A stretch of 64,000 nucleotides of DNA, taken from the NCBI GenBank assembly GCA_036346275.1, contig CM070724.1:50469038-50533037 (forward strand), given 5' to 3'. Below the pieces are notes generated by a model that saw nothing but the letters and a program-made list of their open reading frames with translations, made no database searches and was not told where the DNA came from. Source of the stretch: Otatea glauca (Eukaryota > Streptophyta > Magnoliopsida > Poales > Poaceae). The translations under genes and the position numbers were made by a program. Of the stretch, positions 25,101 through 36,176 are shown in pieces (position 1 is the first letter of the stretch; each line of letters opens with the position of its first letter).

Positions 25101-27140
25101 GTGGAGGGAGGCGACAGTGGGGAGGTGAGGATCCGGAGGGGAGGGAGGCCAGGAGGCGGAGGCTTGGCGCGGGCTTGCCACACCGACTGAGAGGCGAGGA
25201 GCGAGGAGTAGAGAGTGAGGGGGAGAGAAGGGGTCGGGTGAGTGGCTAGCTGGTAGTGAGTTAAGGGGAGAGAGAGGGTGGGGTTATTAGAAACTAGGGT
25301 TAGGTTTGGGGGAAAGGCCGGGCCAGATGGGCCAGGTTATGGGCCGGCCTAGGTCGAAAAAAAACTAATAATAATAAATAAATAAAAATAGAAATAAAAA
25401 TCATGTAAAGAAGTAGAGTGTTAAATAATTAAGTAAATAAATAACCAAACACTCAAATGGACAAATAAATAGATGTGTAAGAGTAATAATAATAAATAAT
25501 TTACTAAATGGACGAAGGAGTAGATAAAATTATAAAACAAAACAACAGCTGATTAAACTGAGTCAATATATAAAAATAAGGAAATACATCAAAAATATCA
25601 ACGGGAAACAAATCCAAAATTTATTTCTTGTTTTTCTCTTTTATTTTCTCGAAATTAATTGATGACCCAGCTTCCAATCAAACGTATATAGATGAGCATG
25701 TAAAACATTACAAATTTCAATTGTAGGCATTAATAAAATTGTTTCGCAATTCGCTCAACAGAAAAAGTTATAAATTCAACCCAATCTGAAAATTCATGAA
25801 TATTAAAATCCTTGGTTCTCTCATTTAGGAAAACTCTCCGATAATATCAGAAGTCATCTAGAGCCACTTCCGGCTGTGGACAGCTCTGGGATCTCTCATC
25901 CAGGCAAGTCGTCCTTCGATCATATCTTGTGAACTGATTTTGTGGCTTGGGTTGTTTAAAACTCTTGCATTCATCCCAAAATATTAATTTCTAAAAGAAA
26001 TTAAAACATGTCAAGTGGATCAACTAGATCCAGTGATAAAACTATAACTCAGGTAGGGTTGTGGAGATATTTTGGTGGGTGGAGGAGTTCAGGGTATGCA
26101 CAACCCAGGTAGGGTTGTTATAGAAGTCAGGGCTCCTCCACATAGGATATCATTTAAGGATAAACTAAATTGGTGCTTACCTCAAAATCGGCGCAAACCG
26201 TGCTGACCATAGACTCGGTATAGGACAGGCTGAACTAAGTAACCAACAAGTAGCTGACTCTGCCAAGATGGGAAAGGTGACTGTTCCAGGTGAGGGCAGT
26301 CACCCTAGGGCGAGACGTCGGGGGAGGAGTGCTGACCCACGTGCCTTTGGTGAGGCGAGGCGGTATGGTAGAGGTTAGAGTACGATTGGCCAAACGTTCT
26401 ATTTCTTTGGTTTATTAGTGTGCCTAAGGAAGCGCACTGTGACAATAAGTCAAGTTATGCTATGGGCAAAGCAGTACACCTCTGATCAGAGTCAAATATG
26501 ATATCACTCCTAGCTTCCGGGTTTGGAAGTGCGTCGTGTGGGTTTTCCTCTAACACAGGATGTAAACCCTACGTTGTCTTGCAGTCAGTAGATTTAAAAG
26601 TTAAAACTTGATTTTTTATAACAAACGGGGAAATGGTACTTTTGGTAAATTACTATTTTGGAGTAGCGGCTTGGTGGCCAAAAAGTATAATTATATACCC
26701 ATGCATAAAGGTTCCGTGGCTTGCTAATTACTTGAGTACTCAGCCTTGCTTTCTCTGTTGTTTTTCAGAACATGTTGAGTCCACCTATCTAGATGAGATA
26801 GAAGGCGATTTTCTTGATGATATGAATCTTTATAATGATGCTGATGTTACTGTGGAGGGATATGAATATGAGGGGGCTAGCGACTAAGACCTGGCGGAAT
26901 AAATCTACCCTCAGAAAGGAGGCATCTAGAATAATATTGTAATATTAAGCAGGCGGTGTAGAAATCACCGTAGCTGGACCTAAGACAATACTATATATAC
27001 TTTAAGTATAATTCTCCGAGTACTATTCGATGGAAGTTTCTATTTTACATGTGTTGTTTTCCTTAGCCTGATCCTAGTGCACTCTGCTCTGTGATGTTTC
27101 CACTAGTTCTGACCTAATCAGGCAAAATGGGGGCGTCACA
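22146..27140 (-). mobile_element. Very long solo LTR (4995 bp) inserted in the LINE
   Basis: Ends are tgtaaaaacc and gggcgtcaca (TG...CA). Flanks are GACAG (22141-22145) and AACAG (27141-27145), a 5-bp target duplication with one change. Removing the block and one duplication restores the LINE RT reading through T-V-D-S-V-I-S-Q. Minus orientation is preferred because TGTGACGCCCCC is a typical Ty3/gypsy LTR start and a C-rich leader-like stretch follows on that strand (25330-24800). Plus orientation cannot be excluded. No gag or pol is found inside. A + strand frame at 26633-26887 is described separately. Confidence 0.75.
26633..26887 (+). other. 85-codon acidic open frame inside the long LTR
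   Basis: Open for 84 residues plus stop. The C-terminal half is strikingly acidic (TYLDEIEGDFLDDMNLYND, then EGYEYEGASD). It lies near the LTR end and would be antisense if the LTR runs on the minus strand. A real gene is not proven. Frames like this are sometimes seen within long gypsy LTRs, and Tat-lineage elements are known to carry antisense frames, but no family is recognised here. Confidence 0.3.
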
Positions 27141-27599
27141 AACAGCGTGATCTCCCAGCTGCCTATCAAGGCAGGCACCCTGCGAACATCCCTCTACGTC
27201 GACGATGTGGTTGTATTTGCAAACCCGGTCGCACAAGACTTACAAGCCATCTTGACTGTGCTCTATGCTTTTGGTGGAGCTACAAGTTTACAGGCAAAAC
27301 ATTCAAAAGTCAGAAATCTACCCGATTAGGTGCGACGGCGTGGATTTAGCGGGTGTTTTACAGGGTTTTCCGACGCAATTGAAGGTTTTCCCATGCAGAT
27401 ACTTAGGATTACCGCTGCGTCCGACCAAGCTAACAAGGATATATGTTCAACCGATCATAGACAAGGCAAATGCGAGATTAGCAGATTGGAAAGGAAAACT
27501 CCTTTCTAGGGCAGCTCATCTCATCCTCGCAGACCAAGCTATCCAAGTCTTCTACAACTAGGACTGTTTTAACTATATAAGCTAACCACCTGTACTTGT

Positions 27600-28445
27600 A
27601 ATCCTTAAAAGCATTATAGTGAATTGTTTCCCGTATGTTTTTTCGCAAGTGTTTTTTCACGGTAAATCTTTGTCTCCTGCTTTTCGTACTGTGCTAACTC
27701 TAATGAGTGGAATGAGAGTCCTAACGAACAGTATCAGAGCGGGGTTCATCAAACCGCTGCACAGCACCGCACTGCAACGTTTCCAATCTACTGTCACCGT
27801 TTTCAGGACGTCGGCGCCGCCAGCTCACCAAGATTCGCCCGCACCACCACCGCCTCCGGCCGACAGCTCCTCTGCGCGCTCCGGCCACCACGCCTTCTTC
27901 CCCGGGCGCCTCGGCCTCTGCCTCCTTCGGCATCCGCGCCGGCCTCCCGCCGGCTTCCCGCGTCGCCATCCCCTTCACCGCCAGACCACGCCGTCATCCA
28001 GTCCGACGCCGCCGTTCCCGACGCATCTGCGTAGGCCGTTTGCTCGTCCTCGGCCTTCGCCGCCTTGACCGCCTCTGGACCGATCTCGACGCAATCAGAA
28101 GGCCTCTTCGCCATATCGGCCATTCGGGCGCCGCTGCATCTTCTGCCGCTGGGCCGCCTGCCCCGGCGGTCACCGCAGCCGGACAAGGCAGCCGTTGCCC
28201 CAGCCTCAGTGATCGATCCATCCACGCGTTGGTGGCGTCAATACACAAACTTAGAAGCCTATCAGCGCACACGAAGCATCCATCCAACAATCAGGAGGGA
28301 AAGAAGGCAATCTAAAGAGCAAGAAACAATATTAGAAGCATTTTCCGTGGTTTTTTCTTATAAAGGTTTTTTCACGTTAAATTATATCTTGAGTTATTTT
28401 GTTTTACCGTGCTAACTCTAACGAGTGGTATCAAAGACCTAACAC
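27600..28445 (+). mobile_element. Degenerate copia-like LTR-end and leader fragments
   Basis: Two similar segments (about 27640-27745 and 28360-28445) each read ttttttcacg...gtgctaactctaa. Each is followed by a sequence resembling the initiator-tRNA-Met primer-binding site (agtatcagagc at about 27731; gtggtatcaaag at about 28426). The stretch between them is GC-rich and proline-coding, like a retroelement leader or gag start. No pol domain is seen. A nested or tandem remnant is the likeliest reading. Confidence 0.5.
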
Positions 28446-29198
28446 AGATGATCAAAGCGAAAACTTGTGATCAGTAATAATACTCCACAGCATTGGAAAT
28501 GGATGAAGCGCATTTGGTGGCACGAAGGCGTCCGGTCGCGTTTCCATCGTATCCCTCCCGGTGATACGATTAGTCGTCCCAGATTAGCAAACTCCAAAAC
28601 CTAATCCTCTGTCACCCGTCCTGTGCCCTCCTACCGCGCGCTCAGCTCAACTAGCAGCAGCAGTCAGCTTACACGAGTGCCACGTGTCCGGCGGCGGCGT
28701 GGTCGGACGTGGAGCCGAACACACAGCCCGTACCCACTGCAAGGTGGGCCACACCCCTCTCGTAGCTGAATGTGCAGGAATTTTGCGAGATCCCTACGTT
28801 CTAAACATGCTGTGAGATTCATATAATCCTCTAAACGGAAAGGTTACTGTGTGACTGTCTGGTCTATACTGCAAAATATGAAAAATATGTTCATGTTTCG
28901 TGCAGTAGCCTAAACTCCCAACTTTCTTCCGGTACAAAATCACTTGTGAACATCATGCTCTTATTTTAGTTCCCTTTCTTCCGCTCGCATGCATGGTCGT
29001 GTGATCAGTTACTAACCCCACTGTAAATCGAATCAGGCTACGCACAGAGGATAAGTACGAGCTCGTGAATGCTTATCACATCCCTCCTGACCCGACTTCT
29101 CCGACAGCTTCGCCTGAAACGCTACAGAAAGGCTGAGGAATCTGTGCGAACACGACGATAACGATGCCTCCTGAGCCCCGATCTTACTAGCTAGCTGT
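28446..29198. other. Intergenic spacer 3' of MAP1D
   Basis: No gene is seen. A GC-rich patch at 28600-28760 includes gccacgtgtcc (a G-box core at about 28680). The stretch nearest 29198 probably contains the MAP1D 3' UTR. Confidence 0.4.
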
Positions 29199-31801
29199 CT
29201 AGCACTTGGTAAGGATCTCTGCGCCGTCCTCGGTGATCAAAACCGTATGCTCGAACTGCGCGTTGAGACTGCCGTCCACCGTGACGGCGGTCCAGCCGTC
29301 GTCCCACAGTGTGCACTGTGTGCTCCCCATGGACAGTGTAGGCTCTGCAGGATCATCACGACGAACCAAAGTGCCCGTCAGTACGTGCTAGTGTGCTACA
29401 TTTATCAGGAAGCACACTGAGGTCTTCAGGTGATAATATCATACTATATGGCATGCCATGTTCCATCCTGAGAATTTGCCAACTAATGGCAAGGGGTTAA
29501 CCAGATGGAAAGTTTCACTTGAATTATTTTGTAAGTGAGATCAGGCGGCAATTTCTTGGTACAAGATCATGAAAGGAGAAAGTATTCGGAAGGAGGCCTA
29601 CCGATTGTGAATGTCTGGCCTGCAACCATATAACCTGGCTCGTAATCATCTGTCACAAATGCGTAGTTATTTGGTGTTTCTCAGAACCATGATGGAATTG
29701 CTTATTGTGGTTACCATTCGGTCCATGATCACCATGACCGATATCAGTAAGATTACTTACAGGTATGCCATATAATGGGTTCTGAATGAAATATTCTCCC
29801 AACTCCGTGCCCAATAAAGGGATCAATGCCGTAGCCATACTTCTCAGCATGCTCACTGAAAACCATTGGAAGCAAAACCATCACTGAGAAGACAACTACA
29901 GGGCACTGATGATAATTCAACTGTAATAAGCACCTTAATTTCCAACTTATGTAATAAAGAATCAAGAAAAATAATGTCATCATATTTGGTAAATCCTACA
30001 TACAAATATTTTCCGAGGATGCATATGTTTACAAAACGAAATTTCTCAACAAGACGTGGAGAAGTGAGCGTTTGCTAGCTAGTTGCTACTGAGAAAACAT
30101 ATACTGTTGTTCTCCTTATTTGTTTTCAGATCATGATAGGTTGTTGACATACAAAAAATATGAACTGGCATCTCATAAAATGATCTTCATAATTCAAAGT
30201 AAAAAAAAACAGCTTATTTATATGTAAAGTTCCAAAGCACCACAAAATTCATACTATCATCTGTGTTCTGAGCGATCAACACCTTATTCTCTGGCCAATC
30301 GTCTTAAAACTAGCACCATGCTTGCAGACTGATATGCCCCTCATCATGCACTCTTCGGTGACCTATTACAGAACAGATGGTTCTTCTGAGACAGGTTGAA
30401 AACTTGCGATAGGAAGCAGTCAGCAGAGAGTAGCAAAGTTACACCTTTAAAAGTTGCTTACTCGATTCATCAACTTCTCCACACAGATATGTTCTTGAGG
30501 TGTCCCCATGATAGCCCTGCAGCAACATTACATGTCACTTTACGCTGCAACGTATGTTGAAAACCAGATTAATTGCATGAAAATAGGCAGGCAGCACATC
30601 ATCAGAAGAAAAAGTATTTGTTGACTGACGATAAAAGGAACAGTAGCACATACATTCAAGTAGACAGTAACATCAATGTTGATAATGTCTCCATCCTGCA
30701 AAAGTCAGTAAAACAAGCGGCATTTTTCAGCACAAAAGGAATGCCAGTAATTAAACTAGCATATGAAGAATAAAAGGCTCCTATTTCAACCTGTAGCGTG
30801 CGCGAATCTGGGATTCCATGGCAGATGCATTCGTTCACCGACGTGCAGACACTCTTCGGGAACCCGCCATATCCGAGGGGAGATGGGTAGGCACCGGCGT
30901 CAATGATCATCTGATGGACTGCTCTGTCGATTTCGTCTGTCGTCACGGAGGGCTGATAGGAACACAAGATGTTATTATTTCTTATTGGTACTAATCCATT
31001 AGAGAATAGACAAGAAAATTAAGACACGTCAAACATCAAGAGCAAAAGAAGCACAAGGAAACAAATTTGTCAAGGTGAGGAGAAGCCGCTTTGCAAAATG
31101 CTTACTTTTACCAATGTTCCTGCATACTGAAGAACTAGAGCAGCGAGCTCACAGGCAGCTCTCATACGAACAATGCTCTCACTGTCATGCATTTGCCGAT
31201 CAGGATTTACATCTGGCAGACTATCAGTACCTACGTAGGGTGGTAGAGGAATGTGATCAGGTACTGGATGGCGCGGACTGACCGTGCCGCGCCTTAGTGG
31301 CTCCCTTCCCTCTGCCTGTTCAGAGCACTGTATGTCTTCAGCCCTTCAATTCAACACCAAGTGTTTATGATCCACGATTCATGTCAACAAATAAAAGGAA
31401 ATTAAAGGAAAAGGTTCACGTCACAAAGCATGGAGTTGCCAGGAACTTGGGATTACATTTACAGAAGTAAGTGCAGATACTGAAGCATTTTAGCACAGAA
31501 GGAAGCATTGCATTGTACCTGCAGATCCTCATCCTCTTGGCTTCCTCTAATCTGTAAGGATTTCTAGTTACTGCCACATGGGCAGGTTTCTGAAGGGTAG
31601 CTTTACCTGAAGACAAATGTTACTGTCAGAGGCAAGATGATGTTGTTATCCCTAATGCTTGAGATAAGTAATGGGTGAGTTTGGGAGAGTCGTGAGTGAA
31701 GAGAGCGTGCACGCACCTGGCGGGCGGCGACTGGGGAAGGGGACGAACGGCGGCGAAGGCCAGTGGGGGATTTCCACCGCCGGAGCCCTCGGTGCCGCCA
31801 T
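29199..31801 (-). CDS. MAP1D: Methionine aminopeptidase 1D, organellar
   Basis: Removes the N-terminal Met from nascent organelle-made proteins (M24A metallopeptidase). Ten exons on the minus strand: 31801-31717, 31606-31519, 31343-31106, 30952-30791, 30695-30654, 30516-30445, 30362-30283, 29855-29761, 29649-29602 and 29344-29199. They give 351 codons plus stop TAG; all introns are GT/AG and all phases agree. The catalytic core is intact: GYGGFPKSVCTSVNECICHG, Asp199 in IINIDVTVY, Asp210 in GYHGDTS, His272 in FIGHGVG, Glu304 in TFTIEP and Glu335 in AQFEHT. These are the five metal ligands at the spacing of bacterial MetAP. The first about 95 residues lack peptidase motifs and fit an organelle-targeting and linker region. 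The closing ITEDGAEILTKC is typical of plant type 1D. The gene is divergent from CPOX, with 154 bp between start codons. The 1C/1D distinction is by memory of the family. Confidence 0.92.
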
Positions 31802-31955
31802 TGTTAGCTACCAACTCGCGGCGTAGTCGCCTATCGCGGGAAGGGCGGTGTGAGCCCGTGGCAGCGGAAGAGGATAAGAGGTGGGACACGTGGAGCGAAG
31901 GTATTGGCCGGCCCGGTTTAAATCTCTCTCTCTCTCTCTCTCATCTCACTCACAC
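31802..31955. promoter_or_regulatory. Compact bidirectional promoter between MAP1D and CPOX
   Basis: Only 154 bp separate the two start codons. The interval holds a CACGTG G-box at 31887-31892, a TTTAAA near 31917 and a (CT)n run at 31924-31942 on the CPOX side. Shared regulation is inferred. G-boxes are common in light-regulated plastid genes such as those of tetrapyrrole synthesis. Confidence 0.6.
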
Positions 31956-34153
31956 ATGGAGACGGAGACGCCGAAGGCCGCAGCTCCGCCGACCTTCCTG
32001 CGCGGGGAGGAGGCGTCGTCGGAGTCGTCGGCGCGCGCGCGGTTCGAGCGCATGATCCGGCGGGTGCAGGTGGAGGTGTGCGGCGCTCGAGTCGGTCGAG
32101 GTAGATGGCGGCGAGGGCGCGCGTTTCCGGGAGGACGCGTGGACGCGCCCGGGCGGCGGCGGCGGAATCAGCCGCGTTCTGCAGGGCGGCCGTGTGTTCG
32201 AGAAGGCCGCCGTGAACGTGTCCGTCGTGTATGGCGTCATGCCCCCCGACGCGTACCGGGCGGCGAGGCCTGACGCCGCCGCCGGGGGGGAGAAGGCTGG
32301 GCCGGTGCCCTTCTTCGCCGCCGGCGTTAGCTCGGTGAGAGCCTCCCATTGCAACCAATGACATTTTTTAAGTTTGCATCTTTCACAAATTTGTTAATGT
32401 CAACCACCATTTCTGCACACATACATAATCCAATTCGAGCAATTTCTTGTGTAAATGTGTTAAGGTTCTTGTTTTGCTTGCCAGGTTATCCATCCAAAGA
32501 ACCCATTTGCCCCAACATTGCATTTCAACTACCGATATTTCGAGACCGAGGCACCAAAAGGTACTACTTGTGTTGACAAGTGAAATGAACTGATTTATCG
32601 TATCTGTTGAATTGAAGACAATTTCTGATATTATGTGCCTTTTGCTGCAGATGCTCCTGGTGCACCCAGACGGTGGTGGTTTGGAGGTGGTACTGACTTG
32701 ACGCCTTCCTATATCATTGAAGATGATGTCAAGCATTTTCATTCTGTATGTCAGCACCTTCTAAATAACATGTTCCCAACACCTGCATTTCTTGGTTGCT
32801 GTATATTTGTTGAATAATTCATGTTACTAATCTATATTTCATTATCTGCTTGCAGGTTCAAAAACAAACATGCGATAAGTTTGATGCAAGCTTTTACCCA
32901 AGATTCAAAAAATGGTGCGATGATTATTTTCATATCAAGGTTAGTATGTTCAGCTTTTCATTTGATGTTTTTGACTTGTGTGGTGGTGTATGCTTAAGTA
33001 CATCGTTTATTAATGTATTTTTTGTTGTTGTGATTGATACAATGCAAAACATCATGGTTGGCTTGATCCAGACGTCTGAAAAGTGCTATTAGGCTTGTTA
33101 GTCTTATTCAGTACTGGGCACTGGATAGTTTGTCCTGTATATATTGTGTCCACAATAAGGCACATAGATGATTATTTTGTCTTTTACTGCAGCATCGTGG
33201 TGAAAGACGTGGGGTGGGTGGAATATTTTTCGACGATCTTAATGATTATGATCAAGAAACGCTTCTTGAGTTTGCTGCAGGTACAGGTCATTCCTTAAAA
33301 TCATTGAAGGGAACTTAATTGCATTTGAGTTGCTTGGCACAATTGCCTACTCATCTTTCGTGGATGAGATGGCATTTTCATCACATCATGTCGCAGGAAC
33401 TGCTTCAAACTGTACATATATTTAGCATTTTTTACTCATGTTCCTCTTCTATCTTCTCTTATTTATTAAAGTGGGTCCTAATATAAAGTCAGCATTTTGT
33501 GGTTGTCAGTCTGCACATCCAATTGCTGATCAAAGTTATGCCTATTAAGACACAATTTTTTCTTCTCTGCAGAATGCGCAGACTCAGTTATTCCTGCATA
33601 CATCCCCATCATAGAACGCCGGAAAGATACCCCATTTACAGAGGGGCACAAGGCATGGCAGCAGATACGGAGAGGTCGCTATGTGGAGTTCAATCTTGTT
33701 AGTACTTTCACATGAACATCCGTATCTCTTGTCACTATTGGCTCTACTCTGGCTCTTAATAGTTGCTTCTCGCGAAGGTCTATGATCGTGGCACCACATT
33801 TGGCCTCAAGACTGGAGGAAGGATTGAGAGTATCCTTGTTTCTCTTCCTCTTACCGCACGATGGGAGTATGATCATGTAAGTTGAGATGCGTGTCAAGTT
33901 CTTGCCGTTTTAAGGCGCTAAACATTCAAAGCTTCCGGTTTGAATAGTTTGGAAACATACATTTGAAATTGTTAGCTTTTTGTGATAGTGTGTTATGGTG
34001 CATCGTTTGAATGTGGGAAGTTGCTTTTGCTACAGCATTAAAATTCCTGGGCCTTAAATTTGCTAACATGCCATTTGTTTGCAGAAACCAGAAGTAGGGA
34101 CTGAAGAATGGAAAATGCTTGATGTGTGCATAAATCCGAAGGAATGGATCTGA
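31956..34153 (+). CDS. CPOX: Coproporphyrinogen III oxidase gene with a frame break in exon 1
   Basis: Oxygen-dependent oxidase that converts coproporphyrinogen III to protoporphyrinogen IX in heme and chlorophyll synthesis. Exons: 31956-32334, 32485-32560, 32651-32745, 32856-32939, 33193-33280, 33573-33697, 33778-33876 and 34085-34153 (stop TGA). Splice sites and phases agree. Family motifs are present: GGGGGISRVLQGG, NVSVVYGVMPP, HPKNPFAPTLHFNYRYFE, WWFGGGTDLTPSY, HRGERRGVGGIFFDDLNDYD, RRGRYVEFNLVYDRGTTFG and the closing CINPKEWI. Oddities: after Val-Cys at 32079-32081 the frame shifts by one base (homologous frame resumes at Ala, 32083), so the codons from there to the exon end are out of frame with the start ATG. 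The protein would begin METETPK directly before the mature enzyme, and no plastid transit peptide is encoded upstream. It may be a pseudogene, a diverged duplicate or a sequence error. Without the break it would be about 338 residues. Confidence 0.85.
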
Positions 34154-34372
34154 TCAGTTGAAGTGCCTATTCTTGCGGTATTTGTTGCTAATACATCACT
34201 TTGATTCTAGGTGCTCCTTCCGAATGTGGATTTTTCTTATGTGATTATGGTGTGATTTCCTCTAGTGAGCTAATCAAATTTTGTAAATGCCGTATCTGTT
34301 TTCATTTGCGCCAGTGAACAAGCTGTCTCATGTCTCAAAAGAAAAACCAGTCTGTTCATAAGGGACTTTTCA

Positions 34373-34405
<33 letters not shown>

Positions 34406-34877
34406 TTATGGATTTAAGTGGCAATTTGCTTACAATGCTACTGTATTTTCGTGCTTTGCTATCTATGCCACAGCCATTCTGGTAGCGAATTACCAAGGCA
34501 GGAATCGGTTGGGATCAGTTTCCTCCCGTAGAAGGCCAGCCATTAATGGCTATGGAAGGGTAGCAGCAAATCGCAATGAGAGAGAGAAGAGGATGGAGGA
34601 GAGTGCGGAGATGGATCACGCCTAGGGAGGCGCGCCACCACCATCCCCTATGTCCCCTCTTCCGCTGATTTCCCCAGCGTCCCTTTCGCCTCCCATTTCC
34701 ACCGACACCATCATCCTCCCTTCCGCCGGAAACATCCTCCCTCAAACATCCGGGGAGGGGACACGCCATGATCTCTTTGCTCTCCGTTCCGCAGCCTGTG
34801 CCTGCTACCGCGCCCTTGTATTTGACGGAGAGAGAGAAGAGAGAGCAGAGGAGGAAGAAGATGATAGCCATTATGCC
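34154..34877. other. CPOX 3' flank with (AG)n and GC-rich patch
   Basis: An (AG)14 tract lies at 34373-34400. The GC-rich stretch 34500-34870 is open on the minus strand (34515-34880), but the translation is low-complexity and resembles no protein, so no gene is called. Confidence 0.45.
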
Positions 34878-35763
34878 CATGGTTCACCTTTTGGTTTGCC
34901 TCTCGAATTTTTCGCGAATTTTGATATAAACCAAACGGTTTGCGAAAGTCAAACCTCTGGTTAAACCGATTCTAAAAATTGAAAACCGATCGAAAATTTC
35001 GAAAACCAGTCGGTTTTTGTCGAAAATCGACGACAAAAGGGAAAATGGTGAAAATACAAGGAAAAATTGCAAAAAAAAATTAAAAAAATTACAAAAAAAA
35101 TCCCAATTAATCTATCAAACACTTTAGAGAAATTTAAACAATTTTTGAAATCATTTATTGCTTCTAAAAAATCCAAAACAGCAATTAATGAAAATGAACA
35201 AAGGCGCTGTCAGATTTTTATAAATATTTAAAAAACTTATTATATTTTGAAATTTTAATGTAACCACAACTAGTGCCAAAGGATCACGTACTAAAATTTT
35301 CAGAAATACTAGACTTCATTTAGTGCTCATATAAAATCAAAAACAGAAGAGCATATACAATGATAATAGCACTTTTAGAATTTCTTAAAAAATACACATA
35401 TCTATCTGATAATCATCTGAAAATTTTACATCATCATTTTAATTACGTTGGAACATAACAAAAAAAATTAATAAATATTAGACTTCATTTTGTGCTCCTG
35501 GAAAATAAAAAACTAGAGAGCATATATTGTGACAGTATCACTGTCAGGATTTTAAAAAAATACACTAATCTGATAATCATCTGAAAATTTTATAGCATCA
35601 TTAGCATTGCCTTAGGATCTCATACAAATTATTTTTAAAAAATTTAACAGCTTTTGCTAAATTTTTTCAAATTTTTTAAATTTACATTTGAACTCCACAG
35701 TTTACCGCTCGGTTTTTATTGCCGAACCGACCAGTTTTCACGAAACCGGCTTTGTGAACCCTG
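34878..35763. mobile_element. Non-autonomous hAT element (886 bp) with perfect 8-bp target duplication
   Basis: The flanks ATTATGCC at 34870-34877 and 35764-35771 are identical 8-mers, the target-duplication length of hAT transposons. The ends are inverted (CATGGTTCAC at the left, CAGGGTTCAC read inward at the right). The interior is AT-rich and non-coding, with repeated aaccg and cggtt motifs near both ends. It has a diverged tandem duplication of about 155 bp, starting near 35316 and 35477 and sharing ctgataatcatctgaaaatt. Confidence 0.8.
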
Positions 35764-35771
35764 ATTATGCC

Positions 35772-36176
35772 TAAAGATTATCGTCACACAAGCACGTAGG
35801 CAAAACCATTCTAGCGGTTAAGTAAACGGTATTTTTAAGTCCATGTTTGTTTGGTCTTTTCTACTCACTTAAAAGCCAAAAAAAAATCTAAATCTAAATA
35901 AATAGTTGGTTTTAGCCTTCTATAACTAAAAACCCAAAACCAACGGAGAAGTGTTTTTTTAGCTTTTGAGGGTTGATCTTAGACTAATGTCACTAAAGTT
36001 AAGGTAAAATTACTCATCTCTACCACGTATAAAAGTTGATCGCTTTTAAACTATTTAAACCTAAAAACTGGCTTTAAGCTATAATAAAAAAAACCCTAAA
36101 TCTAAACAATCAGGGATTTAAACGGTTTTAAAGCTCAGGAGTGAAGTAGATGGACCTCTAAAATCTTGGAGGTCAT
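35772..36176. other. AT-rich spacer
   Basis: Nothing is recognised beyond low-complexity sequence with MITE-like phrases such as ccatgtttgtttggtc. Confidence 0.35.

Larger units (their letters stand above)
20580..27561 (+). mobile_element. L1-type LINE relic split by a 5-kb LTR
   Basis: Translated + strand segments give the end of an L1 endonuclease (VAGDFNMI..., LTRIDKFFAS, SDHCPIFL; 20600-20850), then reverse transcriptase. RT blocks include EKAPGSDGFTRVFY (about 21500), LPKKRDASTITDYRPISLI (about 21650-21710), DISKAFDLVSWEY (about 21890) and SPILFILAIDPLQRLIAK (about 22085-22130). After the inserted LTR it resumes with VISQLPIKAG and the catalytic YVDD motif (27195-27210), ending near IQVFYN at 27561. 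Many in-frame stops show it is long dead. The 5' part (ORF1 and most of the endonuclease) is missing and no poly(A) tail is seen. Confidence 0.85.

Noticed and set aside
24430..25183. Many overlapping open frames on both strands
   Set aside because: They lie in the GC-rich leader part of the 5-kb LTR, overlap in all frames and show no domain. They are compositional.
27721..28415. Proline/alanine/arginine-rich frames up to about 150 codons on both strands
   Set aside because: High GC leaves both strands open. No protein family is recognisable, and the block sits between copia-like leader fragments.
31881..32273. Extension of CPOX upstream to a GTG at 31881 as a hidden transit peptide
   Set aside because: It contains no ATG, is bounded by a stop at 31875, and most of it translates the (CT)n tract.
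34515..34880. 122-codon minus-strand frame next to CPOX
   Set aside because: Low-complexity Gly/Arg/Trp-rich translation with no domain; borders the hAT element.
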